Origin: Flammula alnicola
Lineage: Eukaryota > Basidiomycota > Agaricomycetes > Agaricales > Strophariaceae
Length of the DNA stretch: 64,000 nt
Direction: 5' to 3'
Assembly (NCBI GenBank): GCA_015499995.1
Contig: JADNRV010000165.1
Location: 47,248-111,247 of the forward strand
How positions within the stretch are numbered: the first letter of the stretch is position 1; every line of letters begins with the position of its first letter. The notes beneath the pieces were generated by a model, which worked only from the letters and a program-made list of their open reading frames with translations, was not told the DNA's origin and did no database searches. Position numbers and translations under genes: made by a program. Shown piece by piece: positions 50,290 through 62,553 of this stretch.

Positions 50290-51268
50290 ACGCGTCGATT
50301 CAGATGGCGACCTGCTAAATCTTTCAAAACTCCGAATAATCTAGGACCGACACCAGCCTAAAAAAAGAAGAGTCGGACAAAGCCAATCGCAAGTCACGAA
50401 GGAGACAGTAGTTGGACCGTAGCGGCGGTCTCACTACTGATGATTAGACCGTGTTTTGCAACGGGAGTAGCGCGATGCGAGGCGTCAATATACGATAGTC
50501 AGCCGCAAGTCACAACGGATGGTGGCAGTCTCACTATATTAGGTCGCGTTTGGTGGAGGTTCTAGGGGCTATCGCGACGCGTCGCGTCAATATAGGATAA
50601 ATTGATGGCAAAGACGCGTTTCGATAAGTCCTTTGTGTCGAGCCTGACTAGGTCTAGGGTGTCAGCTGACATAGAACACATTGAAATGTAACGCGTCCGA
50701 AAGGTAACGCGTCCAGATGCGCGTCCCGGATGTACAGCCTGCACGAGACAATGGGCTAATAATCCAGACTGGCACCCATTCTGAGTGTGTAATGTAATGG
50801 TTCAGGGGACTATATGGAATGGTCTTGCACGTCCGTGATTCGCTCCCTGCATTCTGGACGCGATCTGTATAACCTCACGGCTATTTAAGGACAACAATGA
50901 GCAAGGGACCTACATACGCGTATATGTTAATGCTTGGGTGCCCATTGTGATCTCGAAGCTTACTTGGAGACTGCCTGTGTGCCTTGACGCGTTGGGACTG
51001 GTCGGCACGTCGCGGTCTCATGATAACGGAGTGGCAGGATGTTTTTTGTTGTTGGGCGACGCGTCTGGAGTCTTAATAAATACCGCATGGGAATCGGGGT
51101 TACTAAAGATACCCCACGGACACGTAGTGTGCGTACATTACAGGACGTAGTATGACTCCATGTTGATGGGATATGGCTTTGATACGTAGATGGGCTCGGA
51201 CATGGGCTCGGACGCGTTCCTCGGCAAGACTACAGTTGTAATCAATGATTGGACGCGTTTCTACGCGT
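50290..51268. promoter_or_regulatory. Cluster of eleven MluI cell-cycle boxes (ACGCGT)
   Basis: ACGCGT starts at 50290, 50577, 50614, 50691, 50707, 50916, 50987, 51059, 51212, 51253 and 51263, most inside gACGCGTc/t. A random 980-bp sequence would hold about 0.25. ACGCGT is the binding site of MBF (Mbp1/Swi6 or Res/Cdc10) that drives G1/S genes in fungi. A twelfth copy lies in the second intron of the gene downstream (52527). Confidence 0.75.
50381..50598. repeat. Degenerate tandem duplication of about 100-115 bp
   Basis: Unit 1 (50381-50496) and unit 2 (50501-50598) share the order GCAAGTCAC, GGCxGTCTCACTA, TTAG(A/G)(C)CG(x)GTTT and GCGTCAATATA(C/G)GAT. Similarity is patchy, so the duplication is old or selectively kept at these blocks. 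Confidence 0.6.
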
Positions 51269-52291
51269 CTTTTTTAGGTTTTTTTTCTGTGACGACGGGC
51301 GGTATTTATCGCAGACACAGCACCTGCAAAATATTGACAATGGACAGAAGGCTGGCGCCAGTTGTGACAGCGTTGATCATGATATCTGGAGCCATTCGCG
51401 ACGCCTCCGAGTCGCATTGTTCAAATAATTTTTTGTGATGTACGTGATAACATCGAGGGAGCTAGCTGCCTAGCTGATTGAGACGAATGGCTTGCATTTT
51501 CTTGTTCCATGATGGTTGTCGCGATGGGCTTGTATTATGTACGTGACTAGCAGCCGGCATTTTGGAGTCCTAAATCGTGGGTGTGCATAAATGCACCAAG
51601 GACATGGCTGCGGCGCGTGATGGAGAGACAGACAATGCGGCAAATGCATGGCTTGTGACGCGATTTAACGCGCGTTTGCCGTGCGCCACGGTGACTTGTC
51701 AGGGGCCGAAAGCCAGGAAAAGTGATGAAACTGATTCCGCGGCACGTTGATCGCATGTTAAGGCGCGTCCAAAATGAGATTGTGTGGCTTAAAGTTGTCA
51801 GGGTGACTCGACGGACGGGGTTTCCATGCAAGTGAGTGGCGGGTGGGAAGGACTTGGACGAAGCGAGTCAGGATTCGTGGACTACTGAGAAAGGCGGACA
51901 ATGAGAATGATGCATATGGGCGTTGGAAAGGTGATATTGGTGATTAGGATGGATAAGGTAGTGAGTATATTGACAATGGTAAACGTGTTCACGGCAATTT
52001 GCTAGCGAGGCGTTCTTGCTTTGTGTGCCATGGGAGAGGGAGAGAGTCAGACGGGAGAGCCTCGTGCCTCGATGTTTGAGGTGTCTAGATGCGGAAATGC
52101 CGAAAGAGGCGAGGTGGGGCCAGATGACAGATCTGGTTTGTCAGCAGGAGTGACGATTTAGTTAACTTGTCCCTCTTTCCCTTTTACCATTGTCCACTCG
52201 TTATGACTTTCGCCTTCCCTGACTTTCTATATACTTAAAGCTTGTACATTTACTCTCCCAGCAACGACCAGTCTCCTCCAACGCTATCATC

Positions 52292-53013
52292 ATGCTCGCA
52301 CCCCAACCTCTCGCCGCCGCTCTTCGCATCCGAGACCAGGATTCCTGCAACGAAACAGATTTCACTGGCATGGTGAGCCACTCAGCCTCATATTCTTGTA
52401 TGCTGTAGCTCATTCTTGCCCACCAGCCTCTCGAGCGCCTCAGATCGCCCATCCATCTCACCGAGTCCGGCATTACCCCTCCCCCACCCGTAAGTCGCGT
52501 CCTTCTACCCCCGAAATGTCTTACTGACGCGTCTATCTCCTCAAGGCAAGCACCCCTGTATCTTCGCGAACTCGCTCAAAGGCTGCTGCGCACTCTGCGC
52601 GCCGACGCCGCTTACCCCCGCGCATCGACTACACACCATCTCACGTATTCGACGACCTTCCATGGATATCCACCTTGGATACCGCACCAGAGCTCCTCAA
52701 CCCATGGGATATTGCCGATCTCTCTCTTATCTCTGACTCCTTCTCCGACCCCCTATCCTCCTCATCTGGTCCTGGACCCGTTCGTCGGCGAAAAACATCC
52801 CTCAGATCAAGTCCGATCATATCCGCAAAGAACGGTTCACCCGGTTCCTCTCCCCCTCGCGAAACCTTTTTCCCGAATTCCCAACCTGTATCAACACCTC
52901 CATCCCGCTTTATCCCTTCCCGTGTTCTATTCCATAATCTCATGCCCGTCTCCTGCGACTTCCGCCCCGAGCAGTCACGCCCTTGTATCACTAGGTCTCG
53001 CATAAATTTCTGA
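52292..53013 (+). CDS. Small disordered SP/TP-rich protein, candidate cell-cycle-regulated gene
   Basis: Exons 52292-52372, 52427-52489 and 52546-53013 with clean GTGAGC/GTAAGT donors, about 203 residues. It begins MLAPQPLAAALRIRDQDSCN and ends CITRSRINF. It has about eight Ser/Thr-Pro sites (RSPIH, ITPPP, STPVS, YTPSH, SSPII, GSPGS, SSPPR, STPPS), a basic patch (SARRRRLPP) that could serve as a nuclear signal or RxL cyclin dock, and one hydrophobic segment (HVFDDLPWISTLDTAPELLN). No enzyme or DNA-binding domain is visible. With the ACGCGT cluster upstream, a CDK substrate or regulator expressed at G1/S is a reasonable guess. I do not recognise the family. Confidence 0.6.
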
Positions 53014-53978
53014 GCCTTCTACTCTGCATTTCAAACAACGCTTTATCAGCTCTTACGTTCCATCTTCGCTATCGCTGCAAATCCGAGTCTACGCCGACCC
53101 CTGCTTTATCCACTACAACTCCACTTCGTCCCCATTCAGCTACTCATTTAACGCTCTCTGCGACGCGCATTATTTAACTCTGCATTACGATCAACTCGCA
53201 CGTCTACAACAACAACATCATCACCAAGTATCCACAACTCGACACCATCCATATTATTATAGCTGTCAAACATATTACAAGTCAAGTTCTTACACTACTG
53301 TACCGCTCTGCATACAAACACGTTCTAACCTTCGATCTCCGTCATTTATTATTTGACTTGTGTGTTTTTTCATCATCTGTCACCATCCGCATCGTCATCG
53401 TATATATCCGCTTTCCGATCTACGCTTTCGTCGATGCTATCATTGCAACCCTTCTGCATACTTTCCTACATCGCATACACACATAATCCTACGCTGTCGC
53501 CCCTTTCGTCACCTCTTTCGCAATGCAATCCGCAATGTTGTCCTTTTTCGCTTTTCGCTATCTTTTCGTTTATTTCTAACGGACAATCCACGTTGCCTGC
53601 GGACAATGCTTTCCAGCTCATCGTTTTTTCCGATGCTTTTTACGAGATTTATGCGGTGTACTATCAAATTTCGTTGTTGGGGTATTCGCTTGATGCCTGC
53701 TCCTCCTTCTATTCGATAGCCCGGACTAAACACATACATACGTCGATTCGAATCAAATACAATGTGTACAATATGCACTGGTCCAGCTCATGGCCAAACG
53801 TTAGCCAGCGAGCTTGAGAAAGTCTAGAGACGATGACGAAATTTCGGGACTGATTAGATATAAATCAGCGGAGTCATTTTTTCTGTCATTGAAAGTGAAC
53901 CCTGCGACTCACTTGCCAACATTGTACCTGCCCCATACCTACCCCACCACCAAACCCAAGAAGCTACGAAGCACAACG
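53014..53978. other. Pyrimidine-rich non-coding stretch, probable long 3' UTR
   Basis: About 960 bp, very C/T-rich on the plus strand. A 154-codon ORF from 53353 is composed of Ser/Phe/Ile/Tyr-rich reading of this texture and looks non-coding. The SerC promoter lies at the right end. Confidence 0.45.
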
Positions 53979-55302
53979 ATGACAGAATCTCGTGTTATGA
54001 ACTTTGGAGCGGGCCCTTCAGCCCTGCCCACGTCGGTGCTCGAAGAGGCCGCGAAAGGGCTACTCAACTTCCAAAACACCGGCATCGGGATCGCAGAAAT
54101 ATCGCACCGCTCGAAAGAGTTCACGGCGTACCTCGCTGGCGCCGAGGCGCACATCCGCCAGCAGCTCGGCGTGCCCCCCACGCACACGATCCTCTTCCTG
54201 CAGGGCGGGGCGACGGCGCAGTTCTCCGCCGTCGTGCTCAACATGCTCGCGCGCCATCGGCTGCTCCACCCCGAGCTGGACGACAACGAGCGGGTGATGG
54301 ACTACGTGCTCACCGGGTCGTGGAGCAAGGCCGCTGCGAAAGAGGCCTCTCGCCTCGCGGCGGGTGCGACGGTGCACATCGCCGCCGACGCGCGCACGCT
54401 CTCCCCCGACGGCAAGTCCTTCGACCGCATCCCGCCGCACGACGCCTACACGTTCTCCAAGGACGCCGCGCTGATATACTACTGCGAGAACGAGACCGTC
54501 AGCGGGACGCAGTTCGCGCACGACGCGCGGGACGCCGCCTCGTTCCCGTTCGCGCGCCTGCCCAAGGGCACGCTGCTCCCGCTCGTCGCGGACTACTCGT
54601 CCTCCTTCATGTCGCGCCCCATCCCGCGCCTCGCGGACCACGCGATCGTGTACGCCGGCGCGCAGAAGAACCTCGGCCCCGCGGGGCTGACCATCGCCAT
54701 CGTGCGGCAGGACTGCATCGTCGACGTCGACGCCGCCGCGCGCCTCGGCGCCGTGCCCGTGCCCATCGGCCTCGCGTACAAGACCTTCGCGGACCAGAAG
54801 AGCATGCCCAATACCCCGCCGGTGTTTGCGGTGTACGTTACGGGGCTGGTGCTCAAGCGGAATGCGGAGCTGGGCGGGCTGGCGTATTATGAGGAGGTGA
54901 ATCGGAGGAAGCAGGAGCGGGTGTATGAGGTGCTGGGGGAGGGCGAGGCGAGGGGGGTGTTGAGGGGCTTTGTGAAGAAGGGCAGTGGGAGCTGGATGAA
55001 TGTCGTTTTTGAGGTTGTTGGGGAGGGCGCGGAGGCGCGGTTCCTGGCTGGGGCTGAGGCGCGAGGCATGAAAGGCCTCAAGGGACATCGGTACGCATTC
55101 TTTCTCTCCTTTTTATTGTTAATACTGCTCATATGACTGCTTTTTTAAAAATTGAAGTTCTGTCGGAGGCATCCGCGTCTCACTCTACAACGCCATCACA
55201 GAGGAACAGACAGAAAAACTCGTCGCGTATATTCGAGAGTTCCTTCAGCAGCCACCCGCAGAGCAGACGCTTCTACCTTCCGAAACCACAAAACCCCTCT
55301 GA
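53979..55302 (+). CDS. SER1: Phosphoserine aminotransferase (SerC)
   Basis: PLP enzyme of serine synthesis that converts 3-phosphohydroxypyruvate to phosphoserine with glutamate. The start is MTESRVMNFGAGPSALPTSV (ATG 53979; an in-frame upstream ATG at 53814 is unlikely). Markers: NTGIGIAEISHRSKEF, HTILFLQGGATAQFSAVVLN, VLTGSWSKAAAKEA, YYCENETVSGTQF, LVADYSSSFMSRPI, and the PLP lysine in VYAGAQKNLGPAGLTI. Then PNTPPVFAVYVTGLVLK and, after one intron (55091-55157), SVGGIRVSLYNAITEEQTEK, stop 55300-55302. Exon 1 is markedly GC-rich, far above its neighbours, with C/G at nearly all third positions. This creates long false ORFs on both strands. Confidence 0.95.
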
Positions 55303-55881
55303 TCCTCCGCTTGCGCCTGCGAGTTTAAAATCCCGTTCAACCTGGGACGTGTGTGGCTCGCCTCGTTGGACATCAGTCCACTTTTGGCGATATCCACAAC
55401 CGACGCATTTACTTACGTGTAGCCTATATTTTACGACCTGGACTTGTAGTTAACACGGACATTCATCTGTCCTCTAAATTTCTATAGGTATCATAACTTT
55501 CTAAGACTTGTATTTGGATCAATCAAAAAATTAAATTCCCCTTATTATTTTCCTTTTCCTCGTCTCCTTTTCAGCTGTTTTCGCAATGAATTTAATTTAC
55601 ACTTCCGTGTTTTCTTTTTTCTTTTTCTCTCAGTCTTACCCTCAATATACTAACAATAGCATATAGTTTAGATGTGCACATACGAGAATTGCTATTGAAA
55701 GCGAATACAATAAATAAAGGAATGTAGGACCATGGTGGGAGTGGAGATCAGTGTTCCCAACAGGCATATGTGCACCTAGGATACGCGCCAGCCTGAGGTT
55801 CCTTTGCGGAAAGAAAATAGACCGAATCATCCATCCTGTTTCTTTTTGCTTGTCGTCCGACGAGAAGATGGGACCCAGCCT
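55303..55881. other. Intergenic, convergent 3' ends
   Basis: About 580 bp, AT-rich with T-runs; no gene seen. Confidence 0.4.
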
Positions 55882-56374
55882 CTAGCTCCTGTCGTCGTGC
55901 CAGTCGATCAATGACGCTCGGCGCTCTCTGGTGCTTCGCGCCGGTGTTGGGGGCGTTAGGACTATTTTGACCGACCCATCCGCATCCTTTCCTCCACCGA
56001 AAATTGCTGGCTGGGAAGGCGAAATACTCAGCGACCCGGAAAACGACTCGGACGCCGCGCTGTGTCGATGGCCGAAAACACTCCTGAAACCGCAGAGAGG
56101 AGAACTGTTGTCGAGGTAGTAGACGAGGTGTCTTCTGTGGTTGCGCGGCCGGGCGACGAGTTGGGTTAAGGCCAAGTTGCGCTCGGTTTGGCGACGCGAT
56201 CTTGATAGGGTTCGAGTGTATGTAACGACGGCTAGGGCGACCAGAGCCGCAACGAAGATGACTACACCGATGATGATTATCAGGGTAACTATTGCTGGGT
56301 TAGTATCCCGCGGCTGCCGTTTGAACGACAAGGAAGGAAGACATACCTGGCGAGACCTGAGTAATTTGCAACAT
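55882..56374 (-). CDS. Small single-pass membrane protein, unknown function
   Basis: ATG 56374 opens MLQITQVSP. After an intron with a good branch site (GATACTAACCCAG) comes one long hydrophobic helix (AIVTLIIIIGVVIFVAALVA). A basic stop-transfer follows (TYTRTLSRSRRQTER), then a Ser-rich cytosolic tail ending SLIDWHDDRS, stop 55884-55882. About 145 residues. The lack of a signal peptide and the basic residues after the helix suggest N-out/C-in topology. No recognised domain. Confidence 0.55.
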
Positions 56375-56699
56375 GGGGCTGTTTGTCCTGTCACTAGCCT
56401 ACCTCGTCAGTGAGTTTCAAAGACGCAAGGCCATTCCTGTATTTAACTGAGGAAAGGGGCTGACAGTTGGATTACGCCGATTACGGATCCTTCAGCGAGC
56501 AAGAGCCATTCTGATCTTTACTAGGAGCAGTCTCCCTTCGAATTTGTGATCATCCGATAGATTTTGTTAGAATATATGTTTACATTGAAAGTATTTCCGT
56601 TGGAATTCCATCTTCAAGTGACATCGCGCAATTTTGGGAATAAGTGATGCGCAGATGCTGGGACGACGAAACTGCGTAGGTCTGGTTTTGGCTCCATGT
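56375..56699. other. Intergenic, minus-strand promoter and P5C reductase 3' end
   Basis: About 325 bp upstream of the single-pass membrane-protein gene and downstream of P5C reductase. Nothing else supportable. Confidence 0.4.
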
Positions 56700-57898
56700 C
56701 TATTTCTTGCCAGGCTGCCCCAATTCACTGGCACGCTCTGTGGCGATTTGAATACATCGGGCAATGGTCGACCGAACCTTTCCGTCTTCCAGTGCAAGGA
56801 GGCCTGCAATCGTACAACCTCCAGGAGCTGTAACCAGATTAGATTAATCAGAAGTGTCCAGATAAAAATATCAAAGGCATACTCGTTACTGAATCTTTGA
56901 TTTGAGCTGGATGGGCTCCTCCCTGGAGGACCATGCGAGCCGCTCCTTGTAGTGCTGAAGCTGTGATTAAGTACATGTAGTGTTTCGCGATATTAATCCA
57001 CTCACTTTGAGCCGCCAGCTCCAGAGCCTCCGCACGTGGCAAACCCATCATAACACCTCCATCGGCCATAGCTTCCATAAAGACGCACGCAAAAGCTGGA
57101 CCTGAGCCCGATAAGGCGGTACAGGCGTCGAAATGCTTCTCTTCAAGGAATCGACACCTTCCGATGGAGGAGAAGATTTTTAGGATAAGCATCCGATCGT
57201 TCTCTTCGTGTAGAGATGCAGGGAGATTGGAGACGACGGTCATACCCTCACGAATCTGAATGGAAATGTGAGCGATAGCAAACAATGTCGCTTAAAGATA
57301 ATCGTACCTTGCACGGAGTATTGGGCATGGCACGGACAACCCTCGTCGTTGGCGATACCCATCCTGTGAGTTGGCGCATCGTGATTCCCGCCAGGATACT
57401 TATCAATAGTTTTCCGTGCAAAGCCTCCTTGATTCCGGGTTCAGTGAGAATGGTGTGCGCGACTTGAGGTTTACAGCTATACATAGAAGACTAAAGTTAG
57501 TTCATGATAGAGTAGAAGCTAAAGGATCTCACCATAGGATAACAACATCTGAACTTTGGACAGCTTCAAGATTTTTCGAAGCAAGCACTTCAACAGACGA
57601 GCCCAAACCCCCGAGTTGACCAAAGATTTTTCGCAGCTTCTGTGCAGATTCCTCCCGACTCACACATGCGAGAAATCGACTGGTACAGAAGCGTCGGTGG
57701 ACCCTCAGGAGTCAGAGTCCCTGGTGTATGGGACTCCCATTTCGGAAATTCAATTTTTGATGATGGAGGGTCAAGGCAGTCGATTACACCAGACAAGATG
57801 GCCAATGCCCATCGTGCCACAACTGTGGTGGCAACGTCAGTTCATTATCGAGAAATAGAGTCGGACGGTTGACCTAAGACGCAGAGTGAATATCCCAT
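56700..57898 (-). CDS. PRO3: Pyrroline-5-carboxylate reductase with shifted glycine motif
   Basis: Last step of proline synthesis, NAD(P)H-dependent. ATG 57898 gives MGYSLCVL. After one intron the open frame reads VVARWALAILSGVID, whereas the +1 frame over the same bases gives CGTMGI, the expected nucleotide-binding motif. Two offsetting indels (a G lost at the exon 1 end, a G gained in ATTGGCC near 57801) would restore VLGCGTMGIAILSG. The rest is canonical: VVILCCKPQVAHTIL, KLLISILAGITMRQL, RVVRAMPNTPCKIREGMTVV, TALSGSGPAFACVFMEAMAD, GAARMVLQGGAHPAQIKDSV and ATERASELGQPGKK, stop 56702-56700. Confidence 0.87.
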
Positions 57899-58975
57899 AT
57901 TTGCGGAACAAGAGAATGGGGAGATGAGAGAGACGGTATGATCATTTTACAAGGAGAGAAATAGGTCCTCAGACAGTTGATTCTCACCCAAAAAGGCGTA
58001 ACAAAAACAAAACACCTTTACTCTAAGTTCAACGCGAATCTTCAAACTTTGAAGAAAGTTCTATCTATGGTCTACCACGTACCACCCGCAATCCACGTAC
58101 CACCCGCGATCCACGGGTCGTAGTACCCACGGATAACGGCTTGGGTTCGGTGGGGTGAGGAGTACTACCCGAGTGGGGCGTGGACAACACACCGAAGTTT
58201 GGATCAATCCGTCTCCAAAGGTTGAGGGAATGCGGCAGAGGATGATATTTTTTTTATAGACATGTAAGAATAAAAGGTAGCCGTAAGAGTAAGTACAAGA
58301 TGTCACCTAGCAAATCTCGGCCTTCTACAATCCAAGAAGAATGAAATCAATGCAGGCTCCCACCCTTCATGAGAAGGATGTTCGATATATTCTCTATAGC
58401 TTCCATAAAATGAGAACGTGCGTGTGGGTTAATATCAACGCCGTCCAGAGTGTCGAGAAGCAAGATCACGCGATCAAACCAACTAACAATCGACCCAGCT
58501 GACAGGAGATAAAATCATGATATTGCATATAGCAGAACGAAGGAATAATGTCGAAAAGTAGAAGAAGATAATTACTCACCTTGAATACCGTGATATGGCA
58601 AGCTGGGACGGAATCTGCGACTGAGGTGTGTCAAGTTCTGGAACTTCTTCTCCATGCCCGAATTGCAACCAAGTGAATGGCACAAGTTGGGCAACGCTCG
58701 GCGGCGCCGAAGGGGAAAGTTTGGAAAAGAAAATGATGAATTGTTATTGCTCTTTTGAATGGGCGCCAATCCGTCAGAAGTAATCGGAAGGACGCTAAAG
58801 TGAGGAGAGCGTAGGTGGCTGCTTGTAGGACAGGAACGGGCAGAAGAAAGAGAGAATGCGATTGCTGAAGAAATAAGATGTAGAATACAGGGAAGACATC
58901 TGAGAAAGGACAATCAAACCGGAGTGTCTTGCAATGGATATGAAAAGTTGACGCACAATGAATAACCGTAACCAA
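57899..58975. other. Intergenic between P5C reductase and RPT3
   Basis: About 1.1 kb. An 18-bp direct repeat (CCACGTACCACCCGCaAT, then with CGAT) occupies 58075-58110. Minus-strand ORFs at 58572-58975 are Ser/Phe/Arg-rich and read the 3' flank of RPT3; not supported as genes. Confidence 0.4.
58075..58110. repeat. Two-copy 18-bp direct repeat
   Basis: CCACGTACCACCCGCAAT followed directly by the same unit with one change; a third partial CCACGGGTC follows. Confidence 0.8.
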
Positions 58976-60594
<1,619 letters not shown>

Positions 60595-60754
60595 GGCGAG
60601 GGCAAGTGGTGTATGAAATGTGGTGGAGAGAGAGCTGACGCGGCTTGGACGCGTAGCTTCCCAATTCAGCAGTCTGACCGTGGGAAGAATAAACCCTGAA
60701 CAATCTTCGGTTCTGTCTTGACCGAATTCCTCTTTGTGACCAGTTGAATTCAAA

Positions 60755-61606
60755 ATGGCTCATGTAGTCTCCCCCTTGGACCAGCCTTCCAATTATAAAG
60801 ATTCTCAAACGCGTGTTGACCGTCAGAGGCAAAATGATTTGCTTGGAAAGTCAACAACCCTCTACGTAGGTGCCCCAGTCCCGTTTGCTTTTGATTTATT
60901 CAAACCAGTCAAACTATTCAATTTCTAGATTGGTAACTTGAGTTTTTATACAACGGAAGAGCAAATATATGAGCTTTTCACAAAATGCGCCAGCCCCGAG
61001 GATGGTGGAGGTATTAAACGAATCATCATGGGCTTGGACCGAAACACAAGGTAAGTGTCTGTCATTCGAATTTTGACACGCCTAACGAAATTGTGCAACT
61101 CTTGCAGAACGCCGTGCGGTTTTTGCTTCGTAGAGTATTACACTCACGCCGAAGCCCTCGCTAGCATGCGCTATGTCAGTGGAACGAAACTAGATGAACG
61201 GATAATTCGATGCGATCTCGACCTTGGCTACAAGGAAGGCCGACAATTTGGACGAGGCAAGAGTGGTGGCAGGTAAGAGACGAACACCGCCAGGACTATG
61301 ACCCAGGTCGGGGTGGTTGGGGTGCGCAGGCACAGAGGATGGAAATTGAGAGGAGGCGTGAGGTCGAGGAGAGGTATGCTGACGCCCAGGACGGCCTGGC
61401 GCTGTGGCAGGTGGAGGCGGAGACTGGAAACAAGAAGACAACGCGAGTCCAGAGAAGAAACTCAAGAGAGGTCGCTCACCAGACGACGAAGGAGATGCCC
61501 GGGAAGTGAGTGGGACTATACTTCTCGAGTATCACAGATTACTGACAACAGTACACTCTAGGGGCAAAGAGCAAAAATCGACGACACCGAAGCAGAACGG
61601 ATGTAG
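60755..61606 (+). CDS. CBC2: Nuclear cap-binding protein subunit 2, CBP20 (two frame breaks)
   Basis: RRM protein that binds the m7G cap with CBP80. It begins [20 protein letters not shown]. The RRM has [20 protein letters not shown] (RNP2) and [20 protein letters not shown] (RNP1), then [30 protein letters not shown] and [20 protein letters not shown]. The C-tail is Glu/Arg-rich, then [14 protein letters not shown], ending DDTEAERM, stop 61604-61606. KSGG and QVRDE are joined only if one base is added near 61269. A second shift near 61382 links ERYADA to [18 protein letters not shown]20 is highly conserved and the residues around both breaks match the family, so indel errors are likely. Confidence 0.88.
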
Positions 61607-61738
61607 AGACTGTTTTCCTGATTGTCCTCTTTTTATTTTTTTGATAATGCCTTGTATTTCATCCGCTCAGATTGTTCAATATACCTTGTCCGATATTATG
61701 ATTCCTGCTCAGCGGAACGTAGTGTCCTATACTAACGA

Positions 61739-62553
61739 TTAATAAATTATTTCAGCCCTCATAATGGGCGCTTCCTCTTTGCCTTTGTAAGGTGTCATAT
61801 GAAGCTTTCTAACCAGTCTCTGCGCCTCGGATTCTGATTCTAAATGAATGCACCAGCGTGTGATCATTGAGAATTTTTTCTCTGGTCTGCAGGAAATGAT
61901 TAAGATATAGTCAATATCGACAAACGTTCGAGGACAAGAAAAACGTACAATGGAACTCGCTGTATTGCGGCAAAGTCTTGCGTTTTAACCAGCTCAAATC
62001 CTTTCACCATGCTCTGAACGGCTTCCACTCCGGCTCTTCCAGGCAGTCCACAGAGCGAAACCGTACTTCCGACTGCGACACCAGCAGAAGCCCCATCTCC
62101 AGTAGTTTCTAGATACCGGTTTGCAAGCTTGTGTTCGGGATTAAGCATGCTTTCAGGCCTGTAAATGGGTTCCGCCTCTACTTTGGTACCAAGGATAGTG
62201 ACACTGTGGGCTTTACGAATGGCATCGCGCGTATAATCGGGAAGCGCCATGGTAAGTATTGCCTTCCCAGTCGGCCTGAAATGATTGTAGTATAGGGATA
62301 CTGTTATGAAGTTGTCATTCAGATAGAAAGTGTCTTTCAAAGATACAAAAATATTCACCGTCAGAAACGCCCTTCATGCCTGCCTGCATGATAGCTCTCC
62401 GGACATCTCGAGAAGTGGCAGCTCTGGGCAAACCGCGCAAAAGTATATGTGTTGCTTCTCGCACGGCTACAAATTCAGTCTGTCCGTGAGTCTAGCTAGT
62501 GGCCCATGGTGGGAAGACGCACCGTCGGCCGTGAAGTACACGCTTCTGCTCAT
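61739..62553 (-). CDS. RRM-like RNA-binding protein, possibly organellar
   Basis: Start MSRSVYFTAD at ATG 62553; an intron of about 55 nt leads to AVREATHILLRGLPRAATSR, DVRRAIMQAGMKGVSD. The next exon continues YRPTGKAILTMALPDYTRDA, IRKAHSVTILGTKVEAEPIY. A second, RRM-like half has VGSTVSLCGLPGRAGVEAVQ, SMVKGFELVKT and FSMITRWCIHLESESEAQRL, ending EEAPIMRAEIIY (stop 61741-61739). HILLRGLPRAAT resembles an RNP2 strand. The N-terminus is short and hydroxylated/basic, so mitochondrial import is possible but unproven. Convergent with CBP20. Confidence 0.6.

Larger units (their letters stand above)
48706..52291. promoter_or_regulatory. 3.6-kb non-coding regulatory interval with ACGCGT cluster
   Basis: Longest gene-free stretch of the window, between two divergently transcribed genes. 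It contains eleven ACGCGT boxes in 980 bp (50290-51268), a degenerate tandem duplication (50381-50598), a GGGTGT-type microrepeat near 49855 and a doubled ATGGGCTCGGAC at 51190-51213. No ORF here has convincing coding character. A TATATACTT-like string at 52229 and a CT-rich leader precede the ATG at 52292. Confidence 0.6.

Noticed and set aside
53353..53817. 154-codon ORF after the SP/TP-rich gene
   Set aside because: Composition follows the C/T-rich texture of the region; no conserved motif; more likely 3' UTR.
54060..55088. 342-codon open frame on the minus strand opposite SerC, and a 190-codon plus-strand one in another frame
   Set aside because: Arg/His/Val-rich composition typical of reading GC3-rich coding DNA in the wrong frame; the real gene in that place is unambiguous.
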